From contig NZ_JAPCWC010000022.1 of assembly GCF_026420865.1 (NCBI RefSeq), forward strand, positions 1-60,821: a stretch of 60,821 nt of DNA. Direction: 5' to 3'. The position numbers and the translations under genes are program-made. Below the pieces are notes generated by a model. The model had not been told where the DNA came from. It saw only the letters and a program-made list of their open reading frames with translations, and did not search any database. Within the stretch, counting starts at the first letter, position 1. Every line of letters starts with the position of its first letter. This document shows, piece by piece, positions 8,682 to 18,588 of the stretch. Source of the stretch: Novosphingobium clariflavum. GTDB taxonomy: Bacteria; Pseudomonadota; Alphaproteobacteria; Sphingomonadales; Sphingomonadaceae.

Positions 8682-10427
8682 ATGGCCGCCGATTTGCAGA
8701 CCATTTCCGCCGCGCGTGAGGCGCTTTCCTCGGGCGATGTCGCGCGTGCCGAAGCCCTGGCGCTCGCCGCGCGCACCGAACCCGCGCTGGCGCTGGATGC
8801 GATCGAGGTGCTGGCTCTCGCCGCCAAGGCCCGCGGCGCGGGCGAGCGCTATGAAAACCTGCTGCGCGAGGCGGCGGTTCTCGCGCCCGAGCGCACGTGG
8901 CCGCGCAACGACCTCGCCGAATGGCTGCACGAGACCGGCCGTCTGCGCGACGCGGAAGCGGTCCTGCGCCGGACCATCGCCGACCAACCCGGCAATCCCG
9001 ACGCCCTGATGCGCCTCGGCAACATGCTGAGCGAGCGCGAGGAACTGGTCGAAGGCGCCGAGCATCTCGAGGCCGCTATCCGCATTGTCGGCCCTCATCC
9101 GCAATTGCTTGCCGATCTCGGGCGCAATCTCCTGCGGCAGGGACGCCTGGAGGAAGCCGGCCCGCTGCTGGCCGAAGCAGCCCACGCCATGCCCGACGCC
9201 CTGCCCCCATTGACCTGGCTGGCCGAGCTGGAGGAACAGGCCGGGCGGTTCGAGCGGGCCTGTGCCGTGCTGTCCCGGGCCGAGGCGCTCGCGCTGCGCC
9301 AGGGCAGCGATGTCACCCTGCAGCGCGTCACCCTGCTGTCACGCACCGAGGAATGGCCCATGGGGCTCGCCATGCTGGAGGCGGAAACCGCGCCTTCGGG
9401 CCCCGCCCTGCTGCTGCGCGGTCGCCTGCGCGACCGGGCCGGCCGCAAGACCGAGGCCTGGGATGACTTCACCGCCGGCAAGGACGCGCTCGCAAGGGCC
9501 GCCAGCCGCAGCTATCCGGCCCGCGCGGTGGGCGAACTGGTGCGGCAGTGGCAGGACGTCTTCACCGCCGACCGCTTTGCCGGATTCCTGCCTGCCGAGC
9601 GCCGCAAGGGCGTGCCGCAGCCGGTGTTCATCCTCGGCTTCCCGCGCTCGGGCACGAGCCTCATCGAACAGGTACTGGCGAGCCATTCGCGCGTGCGCGC
9701 GGGCGGCGAACTGCCGTTCGGACGCGAACTGGCGGAATTGGCTCATGCACGCACCCAGGGCGCCTTCCCGCGCGATCCCGATGGCATGAGCGAGGCCCTG
9801 CTGGACACGCTGGGCACGCACCTGCGCGATCATTATCTCGCCCGCGCCGAACGCTACGGCCTTCTCGAAAAGGGCGCCGACTTCTTCACCGACAAGCTGC
9901 CGCTCAACGCGCTCTACCTGCCGCTGCTGCAACTGGCCTTCCCGCAGTCACCGGTGATCGTCGTGCGCCGCGATCCGCGCGACGTGATGGTCTCGGCGAT
10001 GAGCCACGATTTCACCCACGGCTTTGCCTGCGGCTACCGGCTCGAGGACCTCGCGCTCCACTATGCGCGCATGGACGCGCTGACCGAGCACTGGCTGGAA
10101 GAACTGCCGGTCCCCGCGCACGAACTGCGCTACGAACGCTTTGTCGGCGACCAGGAAGAGGAAACCGCGGACCTGATGGCCTGGCTCGGGCTGGATGCCG
10201 AACCCCGGCAAATGGCTTTCCACACCCTGCCCCGCCACGCGCCGACGCCCGGCCATGCGCAAGTGCGCGAGCCGCTCAACCGCCGCTCGATCGGACGCTG
10301 GAAAGGCTATGCCAAGGAACTCGCCCCGGTGCTCCCCGTGCTGACCGAGGCGATCGAACGCGGCGGTTATGCCGCCTTCGACAGCCCGATAGCCAGTTCC
10401 GGCGCCCAGGAACCGACGATCAACTGA
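8682..10427 (+). CDS. TPR-repeat sulfotransferase
   Basis: A 581-residue two-part protein. Residues 1 to about 290 are degenerate TPR-like helices rich in Ala, Glu and Leu (for example the block around GRLRDAEAVLRRTIADQPGN). The C-terminal half is a PAPS-dependent sulfotransferase with the 5'-phosphosulfate loop FILGFPRSGTSLIEQVLASH and the 3'-phosphate motif VVRRDPRDVMVSAMSH. There is no signal peptide, so it is probably cytoplasmic; the acceptor (protein, glycan or lipid) is unknown. It follows cobB by 44 bp but is functionally unrelated. Its last 61 bp overlap the 3' end of the convergent nagE gene. Confidence 0.88.
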   Translation: MAADLQTISAAREALSSGDVARAEALALAARTEPALALDAIEVLALAAKARGAGERYENLLREAAVLAPERTWPRNDLAEWLHETGRLRDAEAVLRRTIADQPGNPDALMRLGNMLSEREELVEGAEHLEAAIRIVGPHPQLLADLGRNLLRQGRLEEAGPLLAEAAHAMPDALPPLTWLAELEEQAGRFERACAVLSRAEALALRQGSDVTLQRVTLLSRTEEWPMGLAMLEAETAPSGPALLLRGRLRDRAGRKTEAWDDFTAGKDALARAASRSYPARAVGELVRQWQDVFTADRFAGFLPAERRKGVPQPVFILGFPRSGTSLIEQVLASHSRVRAGGELPFGRELAELAHARTQGAFPRDPDGMSEALLDTLGTHLRDHYLARAERYGLLEKGADFFTDKLPLNALYLPLLQLAFPQSPVIVVRRDPRDVMVSAMSHDFTHGFACGYRLEDLALHYARMDALTEHWLEELPVPAHELRYERFVGDQEEETADLMAWLGLDAEPRQMAFHTLPRHAPTPGHAQVREPLNRRSIGRWKGYAKELAPVLPVLTEAIERGGYAAFDSPIASSGAQEPTIN

Positions 10428-12094
10428 ACGCCGCTGGCGCCGCGCAGGACCATGCGCGCGCCAAGCCTCTTCAACGCGGCCTCGTCGATCGCCGCCGCAT
10501 CGCCAAGGTCGACCCAGACCCGGCTCGAAGCCGCGCCCGCCGCCATGACATTGCCCCTGCCGCCCAGCGCCGCAAGCCAGGGCACGGCATCGAGCCCAAC
10601 CACTGCCGCAGCCGCTGCCACTGCCGCCGGCTTATCCGGCGCCGCAGCCGCCTCGGCGGCTTCCCGCAGCGGCCCCGCCGCCTCGCGCATCTCGCTTGCC
10701 ACGTCGTCGGCGATCGGGCCGACCACGACCTGCAGCGCCCCGGGCGCCGGGCGGATCAGCCCGCGCGCGCCAAGTGCCCTGAGGCGCGGCTCGTCCACAG
10801 CATCGCTGTCATGCAGGCGCAGGCGCAGCCGGGTGGTGCAGGCGCCGATCTCGGCGAGGTTGCCCTTGCCGCCCAGCGCCGCCACGAAGGCCGCCCCACG
10901 CGCCCCCTCGGCAGCGGTGATAGCCCCCGGATCCTCGCCCACCGGCTCGTCCTCGCGCCCCGGCGTCCTGATGTCGAAGCGCGCGATCGCCCAGCGGAAC
11001 GAAGCGTAATAGAGCAGCGCATAGGCCGTCCCCACCGGCAGCAGCAACAGCGGATGGGTGGCCTTGGAGTAGTTCAGCACATAGTCGAGCAGCCCCGCCG
11101 AGAAGCCGAAGCCGAGCTTGACGCCGAGCAGGTCCATCAGCGCCATGGCCACGCCGGTCATCACGATGTGCATCGCATAGAGCAGCGGGGCGAGAAACAT
11201 GAAGGTGAACTCGATCGGCTCGGTCACGCCGGTCAGGAAAGCGGTCAGCGCCATCGACAGGAACATGCCGCCCACCGCCTTGCGCCGCTCGGGCCGCGCC
11301 GCGTGGTACATCGCAAGGCAGGCGGCGGGCAGGCCGAACATCATCACCGGGAAAAAGCCCGACATGAAGCTGCCGGCCGCGGGATCGCCCGCGAAGAAGC
11401 GGTTGAGATCACCGGTGGTGCCGTGGAAATCGCCGATGATGAACCAGGCCACGTTGTTGAGCACGTGGTGCAGGCCAGTGACAATCAGCATGCGGTTGAG
11501 CACGCCATAGGCAAACAGCCCCAGCACGCCTGCATGGACAACGCCGCCACTGACCATGTCCATGCCGCCGGTGATCGGCGCAAAACCGTAACCAACCACC
11601 GCCGCCAGCAACAGCCCGGCCAGCCCGGAAAGGATCGGCACGAAGCGGCGTCCGCCGAAAAAGGCGAGGTATTCGGGCAGGCGGATCGCGCCATAGCGGT
11701 TGTAGAAGGCGCCTGCGGTAAGCCCGGAGGCGATGCCGATCGGGACCGCCAGCTTGGCGATGCTCTTGGCCCGCCAGGCATCCGCCGCGAGCCCGGCGGT
11801 CACGTCATGCGGCACCACCAGCAGGATTTCTGCCCCCTTGCTGGCGACCAGGAAGCAGACCAGCCCCGCCAGCCCCGCCGCGCCATTGGCATCGCGGGCG
11901 ATGCCGACCGCTATGCCAAGCGCGAAGAGCATCCCAAGATTTTCGAAGATCGCCGCCCCTGCCGCGGCCACGAACGGCAGGTCGAGCAGATCCGGCTGGC
12001 CGAGCCGCAGCAGCAGACCGGCGATCGGCAGCACCGCGATCGGCAGCATCAGCGCACGGCCCAGCGGCTGGAGCGATTGCAGCGAGAGCTTCAT
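10367..12094 (-). CDS. nagE: PTS transporter EIICB, N-acetylglucosamine type, with a degenerate second EIIB
   Basis: The 575-residue protein begins with a polytopic EIIC domain (about residues 1-390; PIAVLPIAGLLLRLG at the start, TEPIEFTFMFLAPLLY in the middle). The first EIIB domain follows, with its phosphorylated cysteine in IGACTTRLRLRL. A second EIIB-like domain covers roughly residues 490-575, but the equivalent position reads AGAASSRVWV, so the cysteine is lost. It imports and phosphorylates GlcNAc-type sugars, using the EIIA-HPr-EI fusion encoded immediately upstream (ATGA overlap). The TAA stop lies inside the convergent sulfotransferase gene. Confidence 0.9.
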   Translation of the reverse strand: MKLSLQSLQPLGRALMLPIAVLPIAGLLLRLGQPDLLDLPFVAAAGAAIFENLGMLFALGIAVGIARDANGAAGLAGLVCFLVASKGAEILLVVPHDVTAGLAADAWRAKSIAKLAVPIGIASGLTAGAFYNRYGAIRLPEYLAFFGGRRFVPILSGLAGLLLAAVVGYGFAPITGGMDMVSGGVVHAGVLGLFAYGVLNRMLIVTGLHHVLNNVAWFIIGDFHGTTGDLNRFFAGDPAAGSFMSGFFPVMMFGLPAACLAMYHAARPERRKAVGGMFLSMALTAFLTGVTEPIEFTFMFLAPLLYAMHIVMTGVAMALMDLLGVKLGFGFSAGLLDYVLNYSKATHPLLLLPVGTAYALLYYASFRWAIARFDIRTPGREDEPVGEDPGAITAAEGARGAAFVAALGGKGNLAEIGACTTRLRLRLHDSDAVDEPRLRALGARGLIRPAPGALQVVVGPIADDVASEMREAAGPLREAAEAAAAPDKPAAVAAAAAVVGLDAVPWLAALGGRGNVMAAGAASSRVWVDLGDAAAIDEAALKRLGARMVLRGASGVQLIVGSWAPELAIGLSKAA

Positions 12095-14604
12095 GCCACT
12101 TCCTCCACGATCTTGCCGAGTTCGGCGCGTACCAGTGCGCGCACGGCGGCGGCATCGGGCAATCCCAGCGCGGCCTCCGCCATGGTGCCGCATTGCTCCA
12201 GCGTGAGGCTGCGAATGAGCGCCTTGGTCTGCGCAGCCGAACCCGCAGAAACCGAAAGTTCCCGCACGCCGAGGCCGATCAGCAGCGGAATCGCCTCCGG
12301 ATCCGCACCAAGCCCGCCGCATAGGCCGACAAGGCGGCCATGGCGGCTGGCTCCGATCTGCGCGATCTGGATCAGATGCAGGATCGCCGGGTGCAGCGCG
12401 TCGAGCCCCGCCGCGACATGCGGATTGGTGCGGTCGCGTGCCAGCGTGTACTGGGCCAGATCGTTGCTGCCGACCGAGAAGAAGTCGGCCTCTGCCGCCA
12501 GCACCCCGGCGTGCAGGGCGGCAGCGGGGGTTTCGATCATGATCCCGAGCGGCGGGCACGGACGCTCCTCTTCGGCAGCGATCTGCTCCAGCGCGGCCCG
12601 CGCCGCGCGCAATTCGGCGATCTCGCTCACCATCGGCAGCATGATCTGCACCGGGCCTTGCGCCTCCATGGTGACAAGCGCGCGCAGTTGCACGTCGAGC
12701 AAGTCGGGCGCTGCCAGTTGCAGGCGGATGCCACGCAGGCCCAGCGCCGGGTTTTCCTCGCCGCTCATCGGCAGGTAGGGCGCAGGCTTGTCGGCGCCGA
12801 TGTCGAGCGTGCGCACGATCAGCGGGCGACCTTCCAGCGCGGCGGAGATCGCGGAATAGACCTCACGCTGCTCGGTCAGCGAAGGGGCAGCGGCGCGATC
12901 GAGGAACAGGAATTCGCTGCGCAGCAACCCGCAGCCCTCGGCGCCCGCAGCGACCGCCGCGCCGGCATCGGCGGCGGAGGCGAGATTGGCGAAGACCTCG
13001 ATCCGGACACCGTCGCGCGTCATCGCAGGCGCCTGCGCATGGGCTGCGGCGGCGCGGCGACGGGACTGCGCGGCTTCGATGCGGGCCCGTGCAGCGGCCA
13101 GCACATCCGCTGCGGGCGCATGGGTCAGCGCCCCCTTTTCGAGCAGCAGCGCCGCGCCTTGCGGGATCGACTTCAGCCGCTCGCCCGCCGCCACCAGCAT
13201 CGGCAGGCCCAACCCTGCAGCGATGATCGCGACATGCGAGGTGGCGCCGCCCTCGACGGTGACCACGCCGCCAAGGCCGCCATCGGCCAAGGCCATCAGT
13301 TGCGAGGGATAGAGATCATCCGCCAGCAGGATCGCGCCGGGCGGCAGCGGCGGCGGGGTCTCGTCGATCCCGGCGCTTGCCAGGGCGACGCGGCGGGCAA
13401 GGTCGGCCAGATCGTTCACCCGCTCGCGCAGGCGCGGATCGGGGGAGAGGCGCAATTGGGCGATGAAGCCATCGACCCCGGCGATCCATGCCCTGCCCGC
13501 CGGCAGGCCCGCGGCGATGCCGCCGCGCGCGGCTTCGCGAAGTTCGGGATCACCAAGCAGGACCAGATGCGCAGCGGCAATCTGCGCGACTTGTCCATGC
13601 CCCCCGGCCGCGCTTTCAAGGCGGGTACGGATCTGGGCGATGGCACCATCGAGCGCAGCCGCTTCCGCTTCGCGCGTGCCCGCCGTTTCCGGAAGCGATG
13701 CAAGCGGATCGACCAGCCAGACCGCCGGGCCGATAGCCGCGCCCGCCACGGCCGTGACCGCCGCCAGCGCCTCGCCTTCGCCCAGCGGGAGCAGCGGGGC
13801 CAGCGCGGACGGAACCACACGCCCTGCCGGTTCGCCAACCGTGACCGGGCGATGTTCGCCCATGCCGCTCTCGATCAGTTCGGCGATGGCATCGATGGCC
13901 GCGATGTCGCTTCCCCGCAAGGTCAATGTCTCGCCGTGGCCGACCCCCAGCGCCAGCATGGCCACCGCGCTTCGCATCGAAGCCACGCGGCCATCGACGG
14001 CGACCATTTCGAGGGTGCCGGGGAACGTGCCCGCCAGGCTGGCCAGCCGCGCGGCCGGACGAGCATGGAGGCCGTGCGCCAGCGGCAGCAGCAGCGAACG
14101 ACTGGTCCGCGGCGCCGCCTCCTTCGCGCCTGCCGCCGAGGCCTTCCCGCAGGCCTCCAGTGTCATCAGCGCCGCGCCCGCCGCGATCTCCCGGTCCGTC
14201 TTCCCGCCGACGAAGGCAAAGGCCTCGCCATTGGTGACGATCACCGGCGTCAACAGGCTGCGTGCGGTGCGGGCAAGCCGGTCAAGATCGAATACGATCA
14301 GCACCTGCCCTGCCTCGACCCGCTCGCCGGCCATGACTTCCGGCGCGAAGCCCGCGCCGCCAAGGCCGACGGTATCGAGCCCGACGTGCATCAGCAGCAC
14401 CGGCCCCGCATCAAGTTCCAGCGTCACCGCGTGCCCGGCGGGATGGACCGAAACCACCCGTCCCGCCCCCGGCGAAACAAGTCGGCCCTCGGCAGGATCG
14501 ATGGCGATGCCCGGGCCCATCATGCCTTGCGCAAAAACGGGATCAGGCACTTCGCAAAGCGGCGTGGCCCAGCCGCGCAGCGGGCTGGCAATCGTCAAGG
14601 TCAT
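12091..14604 (-). CDS. PTS EIIA-HPr-EI fusion phosphotransferase
   Basis: The 837-residue soluble protein carries the whole phosphorelay from PEP to EIIB. Residues 1-150 are a glucose-type EIIA with His58 (GHAV) and the phosphorylated His73 (LMHVGLDTVGL). Residues about 168-255 are HPr with His180 in HGLHARPAARL. The rest is enzyme I, with His457 in GGATSHVAI, the PEP-site block SEFLFLDR and DIGADKPAPYL, SVGSNDLAQYTLA and the late cysteine in LCGGLGADPE. The same order occurs in other proteobacterial NagF/FruB-like fusions. It overlaps its upstream and downstream genes by 4 bp each, so the operon is hexosaminidase, phosphorelay, transporter. Confidence 0.93.
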   Translation of the reverse strand: MTLTIASPLRGWATPLCEVPDPVFAQGMMGPGIAIDPAEGRLVSPGAGRVVSVHPAGHAVTLELDAGPVLLMHVGLDTVGLGGAGFAPEVMAGERVEAGQVLIVFDLDRLARTARSLLTPVIVTNGEAFAFVGGKTDREIAAGAALMTLEACGKASAAGAKEAAPRTSRSLLLPLAHGLHARPAARLASLAGTFPGTLEMVAVDGRVASMRSAVAMLALGVGHGETLTLRGSDIAAIDAIAELIESGMGEHRPVTVGEPAGRVVPSALAPLLPLGEGEALAAVTAVAGAAIGPAVWLVDPLASLPETAGTREAEAAALDGAIAQIRTRLESAAGGHGQVAQIAAAHLVLLGDPELREAARGGIAAGLPAGRAWIAGVDGFIAQLRLSPDPRLRERVNDLADLARRVALASAGIDETPPPLPPGAILLADDLYPSQLMALADGGLGGVVTVEGGATSHVAIIAAGLGLPMLVAAGERLKSIPQGAALLLEKGALTHAPAADVLAAARARIEAAQSRRRAAAAHAQAPAMTRDGVRIEVFANLASAADAGAAVAAGAEGCGLLRSEFLFLDRAAAPSLTEQREVYSAISAALEGRPLIVRTLDIGADKPAPYLPMSGEENPALGLRGIRLQLAAPDLLDVQLRALVTMEAQGPVQIMLPMVSEIAELRAARAALEQIAAEEERPCPPLGIMIETPAAALHAGVLAAEADFFSVGSNDLAQYTLARDRTNPHVAAGLDALHPAILHLIQIAQIGASRHGRLVGLCGGLGADPEAIPLLIGLGVRELSVSAGSAAQTKALIRSLTLEQCGTMAEAALGLPDAAAVRALVRAELGKIVEEVA

Positions 14605-16850
14605 CGTGCGGGATCCAGCGTCAGGCGGTCGAGCATCCAGAGCGGATCGGGGCCGGGCTGCGCAAAGCTGAAATAGAGATCGTGCGGCCCCGCCTGCACC
14701 GGAAGGGCAACCGTGAGCGTGCTGACACCCGGATTGTCGGCCGCCTTGCCCAGCGGCACGCGGGCCACGATCGGGCCATCGGCCTTGTCCAGCCGGACCA
14801 GCAGTTCGCCGGCCCTAGTCTCGGGCTTGTCGAACACCAGTTTCGCCCGGTCCGCGCCGATCTGGTAGTTGAACGGCACTTGTCCGACCTCGGCGGTCAG
14901 CCCCGCGATCCCGGCGAGCGGTGCGCCGCGCCAGATCCAGCAAGGATGGAAAATATCGCCCCAGAACACCGCCCGCTTGTCCTGCGCCGGCGCATCGTCT
15001 TCCGGGCGCAGCGGCACCGCGCGCGAGCAGAGTTCCAGCTGCGAGGCTTGGCGCGTGCGGGTCATGGCGGCGGAAAGCGTCCAGCCCTTCTCCTCGCCGA
15101 ACGGCTCGGAGCCGAGGAAGCTGCGGGTGCGCAGCACGGTCCCGGATGCGAGCGTCAGCGGCGCCGCATAAGCGGGTGAACCGGCCAGCGGCGCGCTGCC
15201 GTCGGTTGTGTAGTGCAGCGTGCCCGCCTTCACCGGCTGTTCCAGCCTGACCGCGATCCTGTCGCCGGCCGCCGTGAACGTGCCCAGCGCCTGCAGCGGC
15301 GTGCGGTCATAGCCGATGCCCATGGCCTTCTCCCGCGCCAGTTCGGCAGGCAGTCGCGCGGCAAACTCATCCCACTGACGGCGCTCCGGCGCGGTCCAGG
15401 CGATTTCGGCGAGCATGGCGGCGCGCGGCCACATCTGCCGCTCCATGATCTCGCTCGTGCGCATGTGTTCGGTCCAGAGGTTCGCCTGGACGCCGAGGAT
15501 ATGCGCGCGCTCGCCGTCGGTCAGCCCCTGCGGCAGAACCGGCGTCTCGTAGAAGCTCTTCCAGTCGATCACCTCGCCCCGGCCTGACGGCTCGTCGGCG
15601 GACATCGACTGCATGTGATCCAGATAGAAGTCCGGCGAGGGCGAAAGCACCGCGTCGTGCCCGGCCTTGGCAGCGACGATGCCGCCCGCGATGCCGTGCC
15701 ACGACATGACCGTGGCCGAAGGCGGCACGTGGCCTTCGAGGATCTCGTCCCAGCCGACGATCTTGCGGCCCCTGGCGGCAAGGTAATCGCCGATGCGGGC
15801 GATGAACCAGCCTTGCAGTTCGCCCTCGTTCCTGAGGCCAAGCGCCTTGATCCGGGCCTGCGCGCGCGGATCGGCGATCCACTGCGCCTTCACCGCCTCG
15901 TCGCCGCCGACATGGATATAGGTGGAAGGGAACAGGTCGATCACCTCATCCAGCACGTCTTCCAGGAAAGCGAAGGTCGCATCCTCGGTGTTGAACAGGT
16001 TCTCGTAGACGCCCCAGTCGGCGCCCGGCGCTTTCGCCGGATCGGCAGCGGCGGCGAGCATGGGATAGGCCGCAATGGCCGCCGTGGCATGGCCCGGCAT
16101 CTCGATCTCGGGCACGATAGTCACGTGGCGCTCGGCCGCGTAGGCCACGATCTCGCGGATCTCGGCCTTGGTGTAGAAACCGCCGTAGCGCACGGGATTA
16201 CCCTGCGCGTCGGTGCCGGCAGCCCCGGCCGGGCGGCGCCAGGCACCGACCGCGATCAGGCGCGGATACCTGTCGATCGGGATGCGCCAACCCTGATCAT
16301 CGGTCAGGTGCCAATGCAGCACGTTGAGCTTGTCTGCCGCCATGCGGTCGATCAACGCCTTCACGAAGGCTGCCGACTGGAAGTGACGCGCGGAATCGAG
16401 CATCAACCCGCGCCAGGCAAAGGCCGGGGCATCGTCGACGACCATGGCCGCGATCGTGCCGTCCTTGGAGGCGGCGATCAGTTGCCAGAGCGTTTGCGCA
16501 CCGTAGAACAGCCCGGCGTCACTGGAGGCTTCGACAGTGACATCCTGCCGCGTCACGATCAGCCGGTAGGCTTCGGCGCCCGCGACCGCAGCATCGCGGC
16601 GAAAGCGGATGCGCCCCTCGGCCGAGGAGGTCAACTGCAGCGAACCGGTCCGATGGAGGAGGTCTGCCAGCCGGCTCGCCGCCGCCCTTTCGCCGCTGTC
16701 TGTCGCCGCAATGCGAGCGTGGCGGAAATCGAAGCGCCCCTGCTGCAGCGCGATTTTCGCCGGAAGCGGAAGCAAGGGCGGAGAGGCCGCCGCAGCCGCT
16801 CCGGAAACGAGCCCGGAAACGACAGCGGCGGCGAGAACGATGGAACGCAT
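14601..16850 (-). CDS. beta-N-acetylhexosaminidase, GH20, exported
   Basis: A 749-residue enzyme with a Sec signal peptide (about residues 1-22, MRSIVLAAAVVSGLVSGAAA). A GH20b-type small domain is followed by the catalytic TIM barrel, with Asp317-Glu318 in YIHVGGDEAV as the substrate-assisted catalytic pair and LHWHLTDDQGWR upstream. C-terminal residues look like the chitobiase-type beta domain (TDGSAPLAGSPAY). It should release GlcNAc from chitobiose or glycoproteins in the periplasm for uptake by the two downstream PTS genes. It is the first gene of this three-gene operon. Confidence 0.93.
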   Translation of the reverse strand: MRSIVLAAAVVSGLVSGAAAAASPPLLPLPAKIALQQGRFDFRHARIAATDSGERAAASRLADLLHRTGSLQLTSSAEGRIRFRRDAAVAGAEAYRLIVTRQDVTVEASSDAGLFYGAQTLWQLIAASKDGTIAAMVVDDAPAFAWRGLMLDSARHFQSAAFVKALIDRMAADKLNVLHWHLTDDQGWRIPIDRYPRLIAVGAWRRPAGAAGTDAQGNPVRYGGFYTKAEIREIVAYAAERHVTIVPEIEMPGHATAAIAAYPMLAAAADPAKAPGADWGVYENLFNTEDATFAFLEDVLDEVIDLFPSTYIHVGGDEAVKAQWIADPRAQARIKALGLRNEGELQGWFIARIGDYLAARGRKIVGWDEILEGHVPPSATVMSWHGIAGGIVAAKAGHDAVLSPSPDFYLDHMQSMSADEPSGRGEVIDWKSFYETPVLPQGLTDGERAHILGVQANLWTEHMRTSEIMERQMWPRAAMLAEIAWTAPERRQWDEFAARLPAELAREKAMGIGYDRTPLQALGTFTAAGDRIAVRLEQPVKAGTLHYTTDGSAPLAGSPAYAAPLTLASGTVLRTRSFLGSEPFGEEKGWTLSAAMTRTRQASQLELCSRAVPLRPEDDAPAQDKRAVFWGDIFHPCWIWRGAPLAGIAGLTAEVGQVPFNYQIGADRAKLVFDKPETRAGELLVRLDKADGPIVARVPLGKAADNPGVSTLTVALPVQAGPHDLYFSFAQPGPDPLWMLDRLTLDPAR

Positions 16851-17022
16851 TATGTCAGTCTAACCTCTATGAGGTCTCTAAGCGACCAGATCAGAAGTGA
16901 ATCTTGCCGCCATCCAGAACATGCGTCCAGTGTTGCAGGAGCCGCGCGGGATCGCGGGATTGCCCCTGACGGCCTTACCGTCAGAGGAAGCTAGGTCGTA
17001 CTTCCGGCCCTTTCTGCGTGGA

Positions 17023-18588
17023 TCAGTCGCCGCTTTGCGCCGCGGCGTAGAAGGCATCGAGGTCGTCCTTCATCTTCTTCATCGACGGCGGGTCGATGTA
17101 GATCATGTGGCCGGACTCGTAATACGTGTAGGTGATGTTGCGCTTCAGCGCCTCGGGAATCGACATGTGGGCGAGGTCCCACTCGGCCCCGAAGAACGGC
17201 GTCGCGAGGTCGTAGTAACCGTTCATCGCCAGCACCTTGAGATGCGGATTTTGCCGCATCGCCGCCGCCAGATCGAGGCTGGTCGCCGCCAGTGCCTGCT
17301 TGCGCCCGTCATCGGCCACGTGGCTCTGGTCCCAGCCGCGCAGCATGCCCGAATAGTAGTTCGGGCGGTAATAGAGCTGGGTCTTGTAGCCCAGCGTGCC
17401 GAACAGGTAGCTGTTGAGCGCGGCAACGTAAGGCCCGGTCATCGAGGTATCGGTGGCGTCGTACTCGGGCCGGTCGCCCAGCACTTCCGATTCCGGCCCC
17501 ATGAAGCGCGAGTCGAGACGGCCGATGGTCTCGGCGGAATCGCGCAGCAGTTCCTTGCGGTAACGGTTGAGATCGATGCGCAAGTTGCCCGCCAGCAGCA
17601 CCTGCGGCGCAATGCCGGTATAGGCGGAAAGCTGCCCGGCAATCGCCTGGCGCTGGTCGGCCGGCAGGTTGAAGCCCTGCGCCAGCGCATTGAGATAAGG
17701 CCCGGTGGCAAAGCGGCGCACTTCGGTGAGGAAGGGTTCGAGCGCGGCGGGCCTGTTGGCAAGGCGATGGTGGTACCACGCGGTCGCCGCGTAGCTCGGC
17801 AGCATGCGCACTTCGTCGATGTCGAAGCCGGTCTGGCGGGCGCCGTAATTGAGGATCGAGGACTGGAGGATGATGCCGTTGGGCTGCACCCCCGCCTTCT
17901 GCAGCGACAGTGCCAGCCCCGCCGCACGCAGCGTGCCATAGCTTTCGCCGTAGACGAACTTGGGCGAGTTCCAGCGGTCGTTGATCGACAGGTAGCGCAC
18001 GATTCCCTGGGTGAAGGTCTTGAGGTCGTTGTCGACGCCCCAGAACTCGCTCGCCTGGTGCTTGCCGAGCGGGCGCGACAACCCGGTACCCAGCGCGTCG
18101 ATGAAGACAAGGTCCGAGATGTCGAGCATCGTCAGCGGGTTCTTGCCGATGGCGAAAGGCGCAGGCGCATAGGCGGTCGGCGTCGGCGTATCGACACGTA
18201 CCGGCCCCCAACTGCCCATGTGCAGCCACATCGTGGACGAGCCGGGCCCTCCGTTGAACAGGAAGGTCACCGGACGCCTGGCCTTCGCACCGAGGTTGTC
18301 GGCGGTGTAGGCGACGTAGAACAGGCTGGCGATCGCCTCGCCGTCGTCGTCGCGCAGAGTCAGGTGGCCGGGCGTGGCGGTATAGGCGATCTTCTGGCCG
18401 CGCGAGGTGGTCACGCTGTCCTTGCGCGGCTGCGCATCCTCGACCGCGCTGGCCTCCACCTTGTCGGGCTTGCCGGTATCAGCCTTGGCAGCATCCTGCG
18501 CATCAGCCTTGCCGGCGTGATCCTGCGCCATGGCCGGTGTGAAGACGAGTGCCGAAGATACGGCCAGAACGGTCAGAAAGCGGCGCAT
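17023..18588 (-). CDS. S10 family serine carboxypeptidase-like peptidase
   Basis: The 521-residue exported protein has a signal peptide ending near PAMAQ. The oxyanion region is FLFNGGPGSSTMW, the nucleophile serine is in VYGESYGTLR (about Ser216), the aspartate in GYYDLATPF and the histidine in YYESGHMIY, all in the order expected for family S10. The start at MRRFLTVLAV was preferred because AGGGGA lies nine bases upstream; an ATG nine codons earlier is the alternative. It is divergent from the DUF885 gene, and the two share a promoter region with TCGTATACGA-like sites. Confidence 0.88.
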   Translation of the reverse strand: MRRFLTVLAVSSALVFTPAMAQDHAGKADAQDAAKADTGKPDKVEASAVEDAQPRKDSVTTSRGQKIAYTATPGHLTLRDDDGEAIASLFYVAYTADNLGAKARRPVTFLFNGGPGSSTMWLHMGSWGPVRVDTPTPTAYAPAPFAIGKNPLTMLDISDLVFIDALGTGLSRPLGKHQASEFWGVDNDLKTFTQGIVRYLSINDRWNSPKFVYGESYGTLRAAGLALSLQKAGVQPNGIILQSSILNYGARQTGFDIDEVRMLPSYAATAWYHHRLANRPAALEPFLTEVRRFATGPYLNALAQGFNLPADQRQAIAGQLSAYTGIAPQVLLAGNLRIDLNRYRKELLRDSAETIGRLDSRFMGPESEVLGDRPEYDATDTSMTGPYVAALNSYLFGTLGYKTQLYYRPNYYSGMLRGWDQSHVADDGRKQALAATSLDLAAAMRQNPHLKVLAMNGYYDLATPFFGAEWDLAHMSIPEALKRNITYTYYESGHMIYIDPPSMKKMKDDLDAFYAAAQSGD

